From Oscillibacter sp. (GTDB lineage Bacteria; Bacillota; Clostridia; Oscillospirales; Oscillospiraceae), in the NCBI GenBank assembly GCA_022652815.1, contig JALCRR010000005.1, positions 1 through 64,000 on the forward strand: 64,000 nt of DNA. The letters run 5' to 3'. Made by a program: the position numbers and the translations under genes. The notes beneath the pieces are model-generated. The model was given only the letters and a program-made list of their open reading frames with translations, ran no database searches and was not told the origin of the DNA. Positions 24,622 to 32,778 of the stretch are shown here, one piece after another. Numbering within the stretch: position 1 is the stretch's first letter; the number at the start of each line of letters is the position of its first letter.

Positions 24622-25575
24622 ATGAAGTATGCAGCGCGGAAAATTTTGATGCTGCTTGTTACCATGGTCATCGTCTCTTTTCTGGCATTTCTGGCATTTT
24701 CTCTGATTTCCGGCGACCCTGCCACGGCAATGCTGGGTACGGAGGCAACGCCAGAAAAGGTGGCGGCGCTGCGGGAGGAACTGGGACTGAACCGACCTCT
24801 GCTGGCGCAGTACGGCACATGGGTGCTGGGCTTTTTTACGGGAAATCTGGGGACATCGTATAGCTATCGGATGCCGGTCAGCTCGCTGATCGGGCAGAAG
24901 CTGCCCTTGACGCTGGCCTTGAGCCTTTTGAGCTTTCTTTTGATTCTGGTGGTTGCGGTGCCGCTGGGGATTCGCTCGGCCAGACAGTCTGAAAGTCGAC
25001 TGGACGGGGTACATACTGCGCTGAATCAACTGTTTATGGCGCTGCCGCCGTTTTTTACGGGGATTTTGCTGACGTGGCTGTTCGGCATTTTGTTGCACTG
25101 GTTTACGCCGGGCAAGTTTCCAATATTTTCCGAGCACCCGGGACTGTTTTTCTGGAATCTGCTGTTTCCCGCTATCGCCGTGGCAATTCCCCGAATTGCC
25201 ATGACGGTGCGGATGCTGCGCTCCACCATTCTCCATGAGATGAATCAAGACTATGTGCGCACGGCCATCTCCCGGGGAAATGACCGCGTGGGCGTTTTGT
25301 ACCGCCACGTGCTGAAAAACGCCATGGCGCCGGTCATCGCGTTTCTGGCCCAGACCATGGCCGAGGTGATTGCCGGCAGTATTGTGGTGGAGCAGGTTTT
25401 CGCAGTGCCCGGACTGGGGCGGCTGCTGCTGGCTTCCATCGGCAACCGGGACTGGCCGGTGGTGGAGGTCATTGTGGTCATTCTGGCATTCTGGGTGGTT
25501 CTTGCAAATACCATCGGCGATCTTCTTTCACAGCGGATCGACCCGCGGCTGCGGCTGGGGGGTGACGCGCGGTGA
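24622..25575 (+). CDS. ABC transporter permease, DppB/NikB type
   Basis: 317 aa from the ATG at 24622, 8 bases after AAGAGG (ATG at 24616 is too close). Six membrane segments. The N-terminal SGDPATAMLG with REELGLNRPLLAQYG and the EAA loop (DYVRTAISRGNDRVGVLYRH) are standard for the first permease of peptide/nickel importers. Its TGA overlaps the GTG of the second permease. Confidence 0.9.
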   Translation: MKYAARKILMLLVTMVIVSFLAFLAFSLISGDPATAMLGTEATPEKVAALREELGLNRPLLAQYGTWVLGFFTGNLGTSYSYRMPVSSLIGQKLPLTLALSLLSFLLILVVAVPLGIRSARQSESRLDGVHTALNQLFMALPPFFTGILLTWLFGILLHWFTPGKFPIFSEHPGLFFWNLLFPAIAVAIPRIAMTVRMLRSTILHEMNQDYVRTAISRGNDRVGVLYRHVLKNAMAPVIAFLAQTMAEVIAGSIVVEQVFAVPGLGRLLLASIGNRDWPVVEVIVVILAFWVVLANTIGDLLSQRIDPRLRLGGDAR

Positions 25576-26387
25576 ATCGAAACAAGAAGGGCTATCTCCG
25601 GGCGGGACTGATTTTGACGTGTGTGCTGTTTGCCTTGATTCTGCTGGGATTTTTCTGGACGCCCTACGATCCCACCGCCATGTCCGGAAGCGAAAAGTTT
25701 CTGGGGCCGTCGCTCCGGCACATTATGGGCACGGACAATTTCGGCCGGGATATTTTCAGCCGTGTGCTCAAGGGCGCGGGCTTAACCGCCGTGATTGCCC
25801 TTTCCACCGTGGCCATCGGCGCGGTGTGCGGCACCATTGTGGGCGCACTGACCGGCTATTTCGGCGGCAAGGTGGACGCCGTTTTGATGCGCTTCAACGA
25901 CGCCATGACCGCGTTTCCCAGTATGCTTTTGGCGCTGGTGCTCATCAGCGTTTTGGGCAGCGGAAAATACAACGTAATTCTTGCGCTGGGTATCGTTTTT
26001 ACGCCCAGCTTTGCCCGTGTGACCCGCTCGGCCTATGCCTCGCTGCGGGATGCAAACTATGTCAAAAGTGCCCGACTCATGGGCGCGGGCAGAGCCCGGA
26101 TTCTCTTTGTCCACCTGCTGCCTAATACCATGCAGGTGCTGCTCCCGGCTTTGACCATCGGCTTTAACAACGCCGTGCTGGCGGAGGCCTCCATGAGCTA
26201 TCTCGGCATCGGCGTCACGCCACCGGATGCGTCCTTGGGCTATATGCTCTCGGAGGCACAGAGCATGATCGCCTCCGCCCCGTGGTACGCCGTGGGGACG
26301 GGACTGATGATCGTGCTGCTGATTTTCGGCGTGGGACTGATCGGCGAGGGCTTGCAGCGGCGGAACGGAGGACAGCGCTATGCTTGA
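25572..26387 (+). CDS. ABC transporter permease, DppC/NikC type
   Basis: 271 aa from a GTG overlapping the preceding stop (GTGA). HIMGTDNFGRDIFSRVLKGA and the EAA loop (NYVKSARLMGAGRARILFVH) followed by MSYLGIGVTPPDASLGYML identify the second permease of the Dpp/Opp/Nik family; five to six membrane segments. Overlaps the first ATPase gene by 8 bases. Confidence 0.9.
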   Translation: MNRNKKGYLRAGLILTCVLFALILLGFFWTPYDPTAMSGSEKFLGPSLRHIMGTDNFGRDIFSRVLKGAGLTAVIALSTVAIGAVCGTIVGALTGYFGGKVDAVLMRFNDAMTAFPSMLLALVLISVLGSGKYNVILALGIVFTPSFARVTRSAYASLRDANYVKSARLMGAGRARILFVHLLPNTMQVLLPALTIGFNNAVLAEASMSYLGIGVTPPDASLGYMLSEAQSMIASAPWYAVGTGLMIVLLIFGVGLIGEGLQRRNGGQRYA

Positions 26388-27186
26388 AATCAAGGACCTC
26401 CATGTCAAATTTCACTCCCGGGAACGGGAGGCCGTCAGCGGCGTCAGTCTGACCATCCGCAACGGCGAAATTCTCGGCCTTGTGGGCGAATCCGGCTCGG
26501 GCAAGACGGTTACAGCCATGAGTGTGGCGGGGCTATTGCCCCGGCGCTCCTGCGACTATTCCGGATCCATCGAGCTGGATGGTACGGAGCTGCTTCATGC
26601 GGATCGGACGCTCCTGCGCAAGATGCAGGGCAAGGAGATCGGCGTGGTCTTTCAGGAGCCCATGAGCGCCATGGACCCGCTGATGAAAATCGGCGAACAG
26701 GTGGGGGAGACGCTGCTGCTCCACCACCCGGAGATTTCCAGCGAAGATCGGTATTACTGCGCACTGGCCGCCATGAGGGAAGCGGAGCTGCCTAACCCCG
26801 AGGACACTTACGGGCGGTATCCCCATGAACTTTCGGGCGGCATGCTTCAGCGAGCCATGATTGCTGCGGCAATCATCTCCCGGCCAAAGCTGCTGCTGCT
26901 GGACGAGCCGACCACGGCACTGGATGTGACCATTCAGGCGCAGATTTTGGAGCTTTTGAAGAAGCTGAACCGGGAACACGGAATTTCCATGCTCTTTATC
27001 TCCCACAACCTAAACGTGGTGCGTAAGCTCTGCTCCCGAGTGGCTGTGATGCAGAAGGGAATTCTGGTGGAGGAGGGACAGACGGAGGACGTGTGGGAAA
27101 ATCCGCACCATCCGTATACCAAACGGCTGATTGCCGCCATTCCCACAAGAACGAAGAAGGAGGCACCCGACCATGACAAATTCTGA
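26380..27186 (+). CDS. ABC transporter ATP-binding protein, DppD/NikD type
   Basis: 268 aa. Walker A GESGSGKT, signature LSGGMLQR, Walker B KLLLLDEP and the switch His in [10 protein letters not shown] are all intact. It ends soon after the [12 protein letters not shown] block, so it lacks the long cysteine-bearing oligo_HPY tail of many DppD proteins; it is as compact as NikD. Overlaps its neighbours at both ends. Confidence 0.9.
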   Translation: MLEIKDLHVKFHSREREAVSGVSLTIRNGEILGLVGESGSGKTVTAMSVAGLLPRRSCDYSGSIELDGTELLHADRTLLRKMQGKEIGVVFQEPMSAMDPLMKIGEQVGETLLLHHPEISSEDRYYCALAAMREAELPNPEDTYGRYPHELSGGMLQRAMIAAAIISRPKLLLLDEPTTALDVTIQAQILELLKKLNREHGISMLFISHNLNVVRKLCSRVAVMQKGILVEEGQTEDVWENPHHPYTKRLIAAIPTRTKKEAPDHDKF

Positions 27187-27910
27187 TCTGGTGCTCTCCG
27201 TCAGCCATGTGACCAGCGGTTACAGCGAGGGCGGTTTTTTAAGCAAAAGGGCGCGCCGGGAAATCCTCCACGATGTGACGTTTGACGTGCACCACGGCGA
27301 AATTCTGGGACTCGTGGGCGAGTCCGGCACCGGCAAGACCACCTTGGCCCGCACCATTTTGGGTATGGTAAAGCCCGATGCGGGGACGGTGACCCACTAT
27401 ACCAAACGGCCACAGATGATTTTTCAAGACCCGTACAGCTCCTTGAATCCGGCCTATACCGTGGCGTGGATTCTGGAGGAGCCGCTGCGGATTTTCGGAA
27501 AGTACGATGCCCCGGAGCGTAAGCGCCGGGTTGCGGATATGCTCGCCCGGGTGGAGCTGCCGGAGGAATGTCTGCGGGCAAAACCGGAAGAGCTTTCCGG
27601 CGGGCAGCGACAGCGGGTCAGCATCGCAACGGCTTTGATTCAGCGGCCCCGGTTTTTAATTGCGGATGAACCTGTCAGCGCATTGGATGTGACCATTCAA
27701 GCGCAGATTTTGAAGCTTTTGAAAGAACTGCGGGACGAGTTTGACCTGTCCTACCTGTTTATTTCCCATGATCTCAACGTGGTCTATCAGCTCTGTGACC
27801 GAGTGCTGGTGATGAAGTCCGGCGCAGTGGTGGAGCAGGGAACCGTGGATGACATTTTCGATCATCCAAAAAATGAGTATACCAAGCAGCTGCTGGCGGC
27901 AGCGGAGTAA
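27173..27910 (+). CDS. ABC transporter ATP-binding protein, DppF/NikE type
   Basis: 245 aa from the ATG at 27173, 9 bases after AAGGAGG and overlapping the first ATPase. Walker A GESGTGKT, signature LSGGQRQR, Walker B FLIADEP with SALD, and switch His in [10 protein letters not shown] are intact. It stops right after [12 protein letters not shown], so it is ~70 residues shorter than typical DppF. Together with the first ATPase it forms the nucleotide-binding pair. Confidence 0.9.
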   Translation: MTNSDLVLSVSHVTSGYSEGGFLSKRARREILHDVTFDVHHGEILGLVGESGTGKTTLARTILGMVKPDAGTVTHYTKRPQMIFQDPYSSLNPAYTVAWILEEPLRIFGKYDAPERKRRVADMLARVELPEECLRAKPEELSGGQRQRVSIATALIQRPRFLIADEPVSALDVTIQAQILKLLKELRDEFDLSYLFISHDLNVVYQLCDRVLVMKSGAVVEQGTVDDIFDHPKNEYTKQLLAAAE

Positions 27911-27911
27911 G

Positions 27912-29012
27912 ATGAAAGCTTTTTTTGTAAGACATCGAAAACTGCATATCTGGCTGCTGGCGGAGCTTGCCCTGCTGGCGGTCTTTCTTGCCGTGCGGGG
28001 AAACCGGACATGGATGAATGCGCTGGCCACTCATGTGACCACGCCCCTGCGCCGGGCAATCGGCAGCCTTTGCTATCGGGTGAATTTTTCCGTGGCGGAG
28101 GCGCTTTGCGTGATCCTTGTCGTATTTTCTGCAATCTATATTACGGTCAGTATTGTGAAAATCGTGCAGGGACGGGGAAAACGGCTTCGAAAGGCATACG
28201 CCGCCGCGCTGGGCGCGGTATGCATCGCCTTGACCATTTACGGCGGTTTTTGCTTTTTATGGGGTGTGGATTACTATACGGACAGCTTTCAAGATCGCTC
28301 CGGTATTCGAGCTTCGGCCGTATCCACAGAGGATCTGACGGCGGTGACGCAGTATTTTGTGCAGCAGCTCAATGCCGCGGCGGACACGGTGGATCGGGAT
28401 GCGGACGGCCTTTTTGCCGTGCCGCGGGAGCAGATTCTCGCGGAAAGCACAAAGGTCTATGGAGCCGTGAGCCAAGAGTTTCCGTTTTTGGTATTTGACG
28501 ATCAAGTTCCCAAATCCATTTACTTTTCCCGCACCATGAGCGCCCTTGATTTTACAGGGGTTTACTGTCCCTTTACCGGGGAATCCAACGTGAATGTGGA
28601 CTCTCCGGCCTGCATGCTTCCCTCCACGATTGCCCACGAGCTGGCGCACCAGCGCAGCATTTCCTCGGAGCAGGAGTGCAACTTTCTCTCCATCCTTGCC
28701 TGCACCACCTGCGGCAAGGTGGATTACAACTACTCCGGCCTCCTGCTGGGCTATATCCATCTGGGGAACGCCCTGTGCAAGGCCGACAACGATGCCTGGA
28801 AGGCGGTCTACGATTCTCTCGATGCCACCGTAAAAGCCGACTTGATGAATAATAATGATTACTGGAAGCAGTTTCAGTCCGGCGCGGTGAAAAAAGCGTC
28901 CAACAAGGTTTACGACAGCTTTCTGAAGAGCTACGGTGAGACGGCAGGTTTGCAGTCCTACGGGACAGTGGTGGATCTGCTGGTGGATTACTACCGGGAT
29001 GCGGCAAAATAA
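27912..29012 (+). CDS. DUF3810 membrane metallopeptidase-like protein
   Basis: 366 aa; the ATG is 1 base after the stop of the second ATPase, so it belongs to the same transcript. Three N-terminal membrane segments (to about residue 120) are followed by a domain with TIAHELAHQRSISSEQECNF: HELAH is a zinc HExxH site and the Glu a few residues later a plausible third ligand. This matches the DUF3810 family (gluzincin-like). Linkage to the importer suggests trimming of peptides at the membrane, or processing of the imported compound; this is inference. Confidence 0.75.
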   Translation: MKAFFVRHRKLHIWLLAELALLAVFLAVRGNRTWMNALATHVTTPLRRAIGSLCYRVNFSVAEALCVILVVFSAIYITVSIVKIVQGRGKRLRKAYAAALGAVCIALTIYGGFCFLWGVDYYTDSFQDRSGIRASAVSTEDLTAVTQYFVQQLNAAADTVDRDADGLFAVPREQILAESTKVYGAVSQEFPFLVFDDQVPKSIYFSRTMSALDFTGVYCPFTGESNVNVDSPACMLPSTIAHELAHQRSISSEQECNFLSILACTTCGKVDYNYSGLLLGYIHLGNALCKADNDAWKAVYDSLDATVKADLMNNNDYWKQFQSGAVKKASNKVYDSFLKSYGETAGLQSYGTVVDLLVDYYRDAAK

Positions 29013-29047
29013 AAAAGAAGCGGAGCATATGCTCCGCTTCTTTTTTT
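29011..29047. terminator. Bidirectional terminator
   Basis: A perfect 36-bp palindrome (AAAAAAGAAGCGGAGCAT and its complement) ending in seven T residues, overlapping the last stop codon of the ABC operon and facing recR. Confidence 0.92.
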
Positions 29048-29049
29048 AT

Positions 29050-29649
29050 TCAGATATCCTGCCGGCCTTCCAGCGCGCGCATCAGTGTGGCATCGTCGGC
29101 AAATTCCAAGTGACCGCCCACGGGAATGCCGTAAGCAAGGCGTGTGACACGGACGTCGAAATTCTTTAGGAGCCGGGCAATGTACATTGCCGTGGCTTCC
29201 CCCTCCGTGTCAGGATTGGTGGCCATGATGACCTCCTTCACGTCGCCCTTCGCCACCCGGCTCACAAGGGACTTGATGGCAATGTCATCGGGACCCACAT
29301 GGTTCATGGGGGAAATCACACCGTGAAGCACATGATATTGGCCGTTGTATTCCCGGGACCGCTCCATTGCCGCCACGTCCCGGGGGTCAGCCACCACGCA
29401 GATCACCGAGGCGTCCCGCCGGGGAGAGGAGCAGATGGGGCACAGGCCGCCGGCGGTGAAGTTCTGGCACACGGGACAGCAGGTGACGTTCTTCTTGGCG
29501 TCCACAATCGCATCGGCAAATTCCCGAGCCTCCGTCTCCGGCAGACCCAGAACGAAAAACGCAAGGCGTTGGGCGGATTTTCCGCCGATACCCGGCAGCC
29601 GTGCAAACTGCTCCACCAGCTTTTCCAGCGGTGCGGGAAAATACTCCAT
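29050..29649 (-). CDS. recR: Recombination mediator protein RecR
   Basis: 199 aa, exact family length. N-terminal helix-hairpin-helix (EQFARLPGIGGKSAQRLAF), zinc finger with four Cys (CCPVC then CPIC), Toprim domain (ICVVADPRDVAAMERS, ATNPDTEGEATAMYIARLL). It loads RecA with RecFO at gaps. Downstream of a D-cysteine desulfhydrase-like gene, 15 bases apart; dnaX, its usual neighbour, is not here. Confidence 0.96.
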   Translation of the reverse strand: MEYFPAPLEKLVEQFARLPGIGGKSAQRLAFFVLGLPETEAREFADAIVDAKKNVTCCPVCQNFTAGGLCPICSSPRRDASVICVVADPRDVAAMERSREYNGQYHVLHGVISPMNHVGPDDIAIKSLVSRVAKGDVKEVIMATNPDTEGEATAMYIARLLKNFDVRVTRLAYGIPVGGHLEFADDATLMRALEGRQDI

Positions 29650-29664
29650 ACTAAGTAACTCCTT

Positions 29665-30636
29665 TTATCCCAGGTTCATGGCGAACAGCGCCGCAGCGCC
29701 GCCGGTGTGGACAAAGACCAGATTGTCCTCCTCGCCAAAATAGCCGGATTGCAGCTGTTTGAGCATTCCACTCCAGGCTTTGCCGGTATAAACGGGATCC
29801 AGAAGAATGCCCTCCATCCGGGCAAGCTCCTCGATGTAGGGGGTATCCTCCGCATTGGGCACGGCATAGCCAGCCCCCACATGAGAGACCATCTCAAAAT
29901 CGTCTTTCTCCCGCTCAAAGCTGCAATCCAGAATTTCTGCGGATTCTTTGGCGAGCTGGGGTACGATCTCGGAGAAGGGATCCGTGTCCACGGCGATGCC
30001 GGTGACCTTGACGCCCGGCTGGAAGAGCTTCGCGCCCAGCAGCAGGCCGGCCGTGGTGCCGCCGGAGCCGGTGGCGGAGACGATATGTCCAACTTTGATG
30101 CCGGCAGCCAACGCCTGCACAGTAAACTCCCGCACGCAGTTGACGTAACCCACAGCGCCCAGCGGGTTGGAGCCGCCGCAGGGGATGTAATAGCACTTGT
30201 GACCCTGAGCTTCCAGCTCCGCGCCCACACGGTGCATTTCGGCATAGATGTCGTCATAGGAATCCGTGTCCATCATGCGCACATCGGCGCCGTAGATGTC
30301 GTCCAGCACCAGATTGCCCTTGTGCTCGGTGACGCCGCGCTTTTTCAGAATGAGGATGGGCTTCATGCCCAGGCGAGAGGCGCACGCCGCCGTCAGCATG
30401 GCGTGGTTAGACTGGGCCCCGCCGGTGGTGAACACGACGTCACAGCCCTGCTCCTTGGCATCCGCCAGCAAAAATTCCAGCTTACGGACTTTATTGCCGC
30501 CCAGTGCAACGCCGCACAGGTCGTCCCGCTTGATCCAAATGTTTTTTCCATACTTTTTGCTGATGTTTTCCAGCTTATAAAAGGGCGTGGGATAGACGCC
30601 GAGAACCACTCGGGGAAGATCATGGATGTTTTTCAT
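29665..30636 (-). CDS. PLP-dependent D-cysteine desulfhydrase / ACC deaminase family enzyme
   Basis: 323 aa. KRDDLCGVALGGNKVRKLEF carries the PLP Lys; TTGGAQSNHAMLTAACASRLG and ATGSGGTTAGLLLG are the substrate and phosphate loops of the D-cysteine desulfhydrase/ACC deaminase group. Likely releases pyruvate, ammonia and sulfide from D-cysteine, or acts on another D-amino acid. Possible operon with recR downstream. Confidence 0.85.
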   Translation of the reverse strand: MKNIHDLPRVVLGVYPTPFYKLENISKKYGKNIWIKRDDLCGVALGGNKVRKLEFLLADAKEQGCDVVFTTGGAQSNHAMLTAACASRLGMKPILILKKRGVTEHKGNLVLDDIYGADVRMMDTDSYDDIYAEMHRVGAELEAQGHKCYYIPCGGSNPLGAVGYVNCVREFTVQALAAGIKVGHIVSATGSGGTTAGLLLGAKLFQPGVKVTGIAVDTDPFSEIVPQLAKESAEILDCSFEREKDDFEMVSHVGAGYAVPNAEDTPYIEELARMEGILLDPVYTGKAWSGMLKQLQSGYFGEEDNLVFVHTGGAAALFAMNLG

Positions 30637-30678
30637 TAAAATACCTCACAAAAAATTATGAATGTTGAAATGGGCAGT

Positions 30679-31323
30679 TTATCCCCGCAGCTGCTGAATG
30701 CGGGCGGGAATGTCGCTGGCCTTGTAAACGGCGCTGCCGGCCACAAGCACGTTGGCACCGGCTTCAATGCAGGTGCGGCAGGTGTCAGGGGCCACGCCGC
30801 CGTCTACCTCCAGCTCACACGCGGGGTTGTGCTGCTCGATCAGCTTGCGGATGGCCTGCACCTTGGGCATCTGGTCGGCCATAAAGCTCTGGCCGCCGAA
30901 GCCCGGCTCCACCGTCATTACCAGAATCAGCTCCACATCCTTCAAAAACGGCAAAACCGCCTCTGCCGGCGTTTTCGGCTTCAAAACCACGCCGGCTCGT
31001 TTGCCGCAGGCGTGGATTTTGTCGATAGCCGCCTGAATATTCGCCTCCGTGTCGGATTCCACATGAACCGTGACCAGATCGGCACCGGCTTTGCAGAATT
31101 CCTCCACATAGCGAACCGGCTGCATAATCATCAGATGAACATCCAGTGGGAGCTGCGTCACCGGACGGATGGATTTCACCACGGGAATGCCGATGGTAAT
31201 GTTGGGGACGAACATCCCGTCCATCACGTCCACATGGACATAATCGGCGGTGGCAATTTTTTGAATATCCCGATCCAGATTTGCAAAATCGGCGGAGAGA
31301 ATGGACGGCGCAATTTTAACCAT
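30679..31323 (-). CDS. rpe: Ribulose-phosphate 3-epimerase
   Basis: 214 aa. MVKIAPSILSADFANLDRDI, YVHVDVMDGMFVPNITIG, LDVHLMI and VEPGFGGQSFM are the metal-binding and catalytic blocks of Rpe, which interconverts ribulose-5-P and xylulose-5-P. A long structured leader (31324-31542) lies between promoter and start. Confidence 0.96.
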   Translation of the reverse strand: MVKIAPSILSADFANLDRDIQKIATADYVHVDVMDGMFVPNITIGIPVVKSIRPVTQLPLDVHLMIMQPVRYVEEFCKAGADLVTVHVESDTEANIQAAIDKIHACGKRAGVVLKPKTPAEAVLPFLKDVELILVMTVEPGFGGQSFMADQMPKVQAIRKLIEQHNPACELEVDGGVAPDTCRTCIEAGANVLVAGSAVYKASDIPARIQQLRG

Positions 31324-31542
31324 AAAAAAGCCTCTTTTCTTTCTTTAAGCCCGGCAACGGCAGCGGACAGGCGCTTGACCCGCGGTGGCGGCGGGGCTGT
31401 CCGGGGCATACAATGCCTTGAGCGGATGAGAGCGTCCCGCGGCAACCAGACGCGGCTGCTTCGCCCCAGTCGGGGCGCCGCCGCTTTTTTGAATAGGAGG
31501 CCGGGAGGACTTTGCCTTCCGGCCTCCACCCTGTCTATTGTT
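31324..31542 (-). promoter_or_regulatory. Long GC-rich structured leader of rpe
   Basis: This ~219-base stretch has no protein-coding signal. On the minus strand it holds several hairpins in a row: GGAGGCCGG/CCGGCCTCC, GCCCC-GACT-GGGGC inside GCGGC/GCCGC, GGCAT-TGT-ATGCC, and GGACAG/CTGTCC with inner pairing. On the plus strand the GCGGC...GCCGC hairpin is followed by TTTTTT (to 31492), so a terminator in that direction is also possible. It could be a regulatory leader or a separate RNA; no known family was recognised. Confidence 0.4.
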
Positions 31543-31548
31543 GCTATT

Positions 31549-31577
31549 ATTGTAGCAAACCCGCCCTGTAAAAGCAA
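31549..31577 (-). promoter_or_regulatory. Promoter of rpe
   Basis: TTGCTT at 31577-31572, 17-bp spacer, TACAAT at 31554-31549. Confidence 0.7.
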
Positions 31578-31618
31578 CCTGCGTCTGCTGGAAACAAAAA
31601 ATATTTTGTAAAGCACGC

Positions 31619-31671
31619 TTGACATTTGGCGTTCGGCGTGCTACGGTATGCGTGTAAAGCGAACTTTACAC
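31619..31671 (+). promoter_or_regulatory. Promoter and palindromic operator of the Xre/membrane-protein pair
   Basis: TTGACA at 31619-31624, 17-bp spacer, a weak -10 (TACGGT), and at the predicted start a perfect inverted repeat GTGTAAAG-CGAA-CTTTACAC (31652-31671). A half-site TTGTAAAGC lies at ~31605. The operator position suggests autorepression by the Xre protein. Confidence 0.7.
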
Positions 31672-31711
31672 ATTTGCGGACGGGATTACCCCAAAGACAA
31701 AGGAGATTCCT

Positions 31712-31924
31712 GTGAAAAATCATATTGAAGAAGAGCGAAAGGCCAGAAATATGACGCAGCAGGCGCTGGCGCAGGCACTGGGCGTTTCCCGGCAGACCAT
31801 TATCTCGCTGGAAAGCGGAAAATATAATCCGTCCATTCTGCTGGCCTACCAGATTGCAAAAATTTTTGACCGCCATATTGAGGAAGTTTTCATATTTGAG
31901 GAGGATTCGGGACGTGTTTTGTAA
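31712..31924 (+). CDS. Xre-family transcriptional regulator (YozG-like)
   Basis: 70 aa from a GTG behind AAAGGAGA. The whole protein is a Cro/CI helix-turn-helix: [20 protein letters not shown] with [14 protein letters not shown]. Small Xre proteins of this type are usually paired with a DUF2178/DUF3796-like membrane protein, as here. It probably represses its own operon through the palindrome at 31652-31671. Confidence 0.9.
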   Translation: MKNHIEEERKARNMTQQALAQALGVSRQTIISLESGKYNPSILLAYQIAKIFDRHIEEVFIFEEDSGRVL

Positions 31925-32342
31925 AAATTGGTCATTAAAGCGGCAGCTTCAGATTGCATTGGGTTTTGGCGCAGTGGGCTGCGTATGTCTGGCTGCGGCA
32001 TTGCTGATGCCGCAGGACAGTTATCTGCGGGGATTTCTTCTGGGCTGCGGCAGTGCGCTGCTGGCGTTCGGCGTGATTCGTACGCTGATGCTGCGGAAAA
32101 AGCTGCGCTCCCCGGAGGAGGCTACGGAGTATGAGGCCCAGCAGCGGGACGAGCGGATGTCCTTTATCCGCAGTAAGTCCTGTGCCATGACACTTTTCCT
32201 GTCCATGGGACTGGAGTATGCCGGCGGCATTGCCGCATTGATTGCAGGGCAACGGATTTTGGGCATGGTTCTTTGCTGGGTCGTTGTGGGACAGGCGGTT
32301 TTAAGGCTCGTTTTCGAGAAATATTACCAGAAAAAATATTGA
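31914..32342 (+). CDS. Small integral membrane protein partnered with the Xre regulator
   Basis: 142 aa from a GTG at 31914, which lies inside the end of the regulator gene and follows GAGGAGG. Four hydrophobic segments (about residues 13-32, 39-60, 94-114, 119-138) separated by a charged loop ([22 protein letters not shown]). Layout resembles the DUF2178 group of four-helix membrane proteins; function unknown. Overlap with the regulator argues that the two act together, perhaps sensing envelope state. Confidence 0.7.
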   Translation: MFCKNWSLKRQLQIALGFGAVGCVCLAAALLMPQDSYLRGFLLGCGSALLAFGVIRTLMLRKKLRSPEEATEYEAQQRDERMSFIRSKSCAMTLFLSMGLEYAGGIAALIAGQRILGMVLCWVVVGQAVLRLVFEKYYQKKY

Positions 32343-32377
32343 AAAAAGCGGAGGGAACGGCTTGCCCTCCGCTTTTT
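32343..32377 (+). terminator. Terminator after the Xre/membrane-protein operon
   Basis: 13-bp stem AAAAAGCGGAGGG/CCCTCCGCTTTTT with a 9-base loop. Confidence 0.88.
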
Positions 32378-32407
32378 ATATAATTTCATAAGTGTTGCAA
32401 AAGCATC

Positions 32408-32441
32408 TTTACAAATAAGAATATTATGATAATCTAATATT
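32408..32441 (+). promoter_or_regulatory. Promoter and candidate operator of the ArsR operon
   Basis: TTTACA, 16-bp spacer, TAATCT at 32430-32435. An inverted repeat AATATTA...TAATATT (32420-32426, 32435-32441) overlaps the -10, a usual place for ArsR-type operators. Confidence 0.5.
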
Positions 32442-32466
32442 ACAATCAATGATTGAGGTGCTGCTT

Positions 32467-32778
32467 ATGGAACAAACAACGCAAAACCGGTTAAACTACG
32501 AGGAACAAAGCGCCCTTTTGAAGGCACTGGCAAACCCGGTCCGGCTACGCATCGTTCACGGCCTGCTTCGCACCGGATGCCACAATGTCAGCTGCATGGA
32601 ACGGGGAACGGGCATGAGCCAGTCCTGCGTTTCCCAGCATCTGCAAAAATTGCGGGCTGCGGGAATCGTGGAGGCCGAGCGTTCCGGCAACGAGGTCTAT
32701 TATCATGTCGCTTCGCCGGAGGCAGCCCGCGTGGCTGCGGCTTTGTTCGGAGAGGAGGACGGAAGCTATGTCCTATGA
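32467..32778 (+). CDS. ArsR-family transcriptional regulator
   Basis: 103 aa from the ATG at 32467 (GAGGTG 6 bases upstream; ATG at 32449 lacks a site). Winged helix: LLKALANPVRLRIVHGLLR, then SQSCVSQHLQKLRAAGIVEA and RSGNEVYYHV. Three Cys around the recognition helix (GCHNVSC, QSC) could bind metal or respond to redox state. It overlaps the flavoprotein gene, and a thioredoxin follows, so a thiol or oxidative signal is the likely trigger (inference). Confidence 0.88.
   Translation: MEQTTQNRLNYEEQSALLKALANPVRLRIVHGLLRTGCHNVSCMERGTGMSQSCVSQHLQKLRAAGIVEAERSGNEVYYHVASPEAARVAAALFGEEDGSYVL

Noticed and set aside
31324-31542. T-box or other known riboswitch in the rpe leader
   Set aside because: A GGTTGCCGCGGGAC stretch recalls the T-box motif, but the required TGGNACCGCG is not matched and rpe is not an amino-acid gene.
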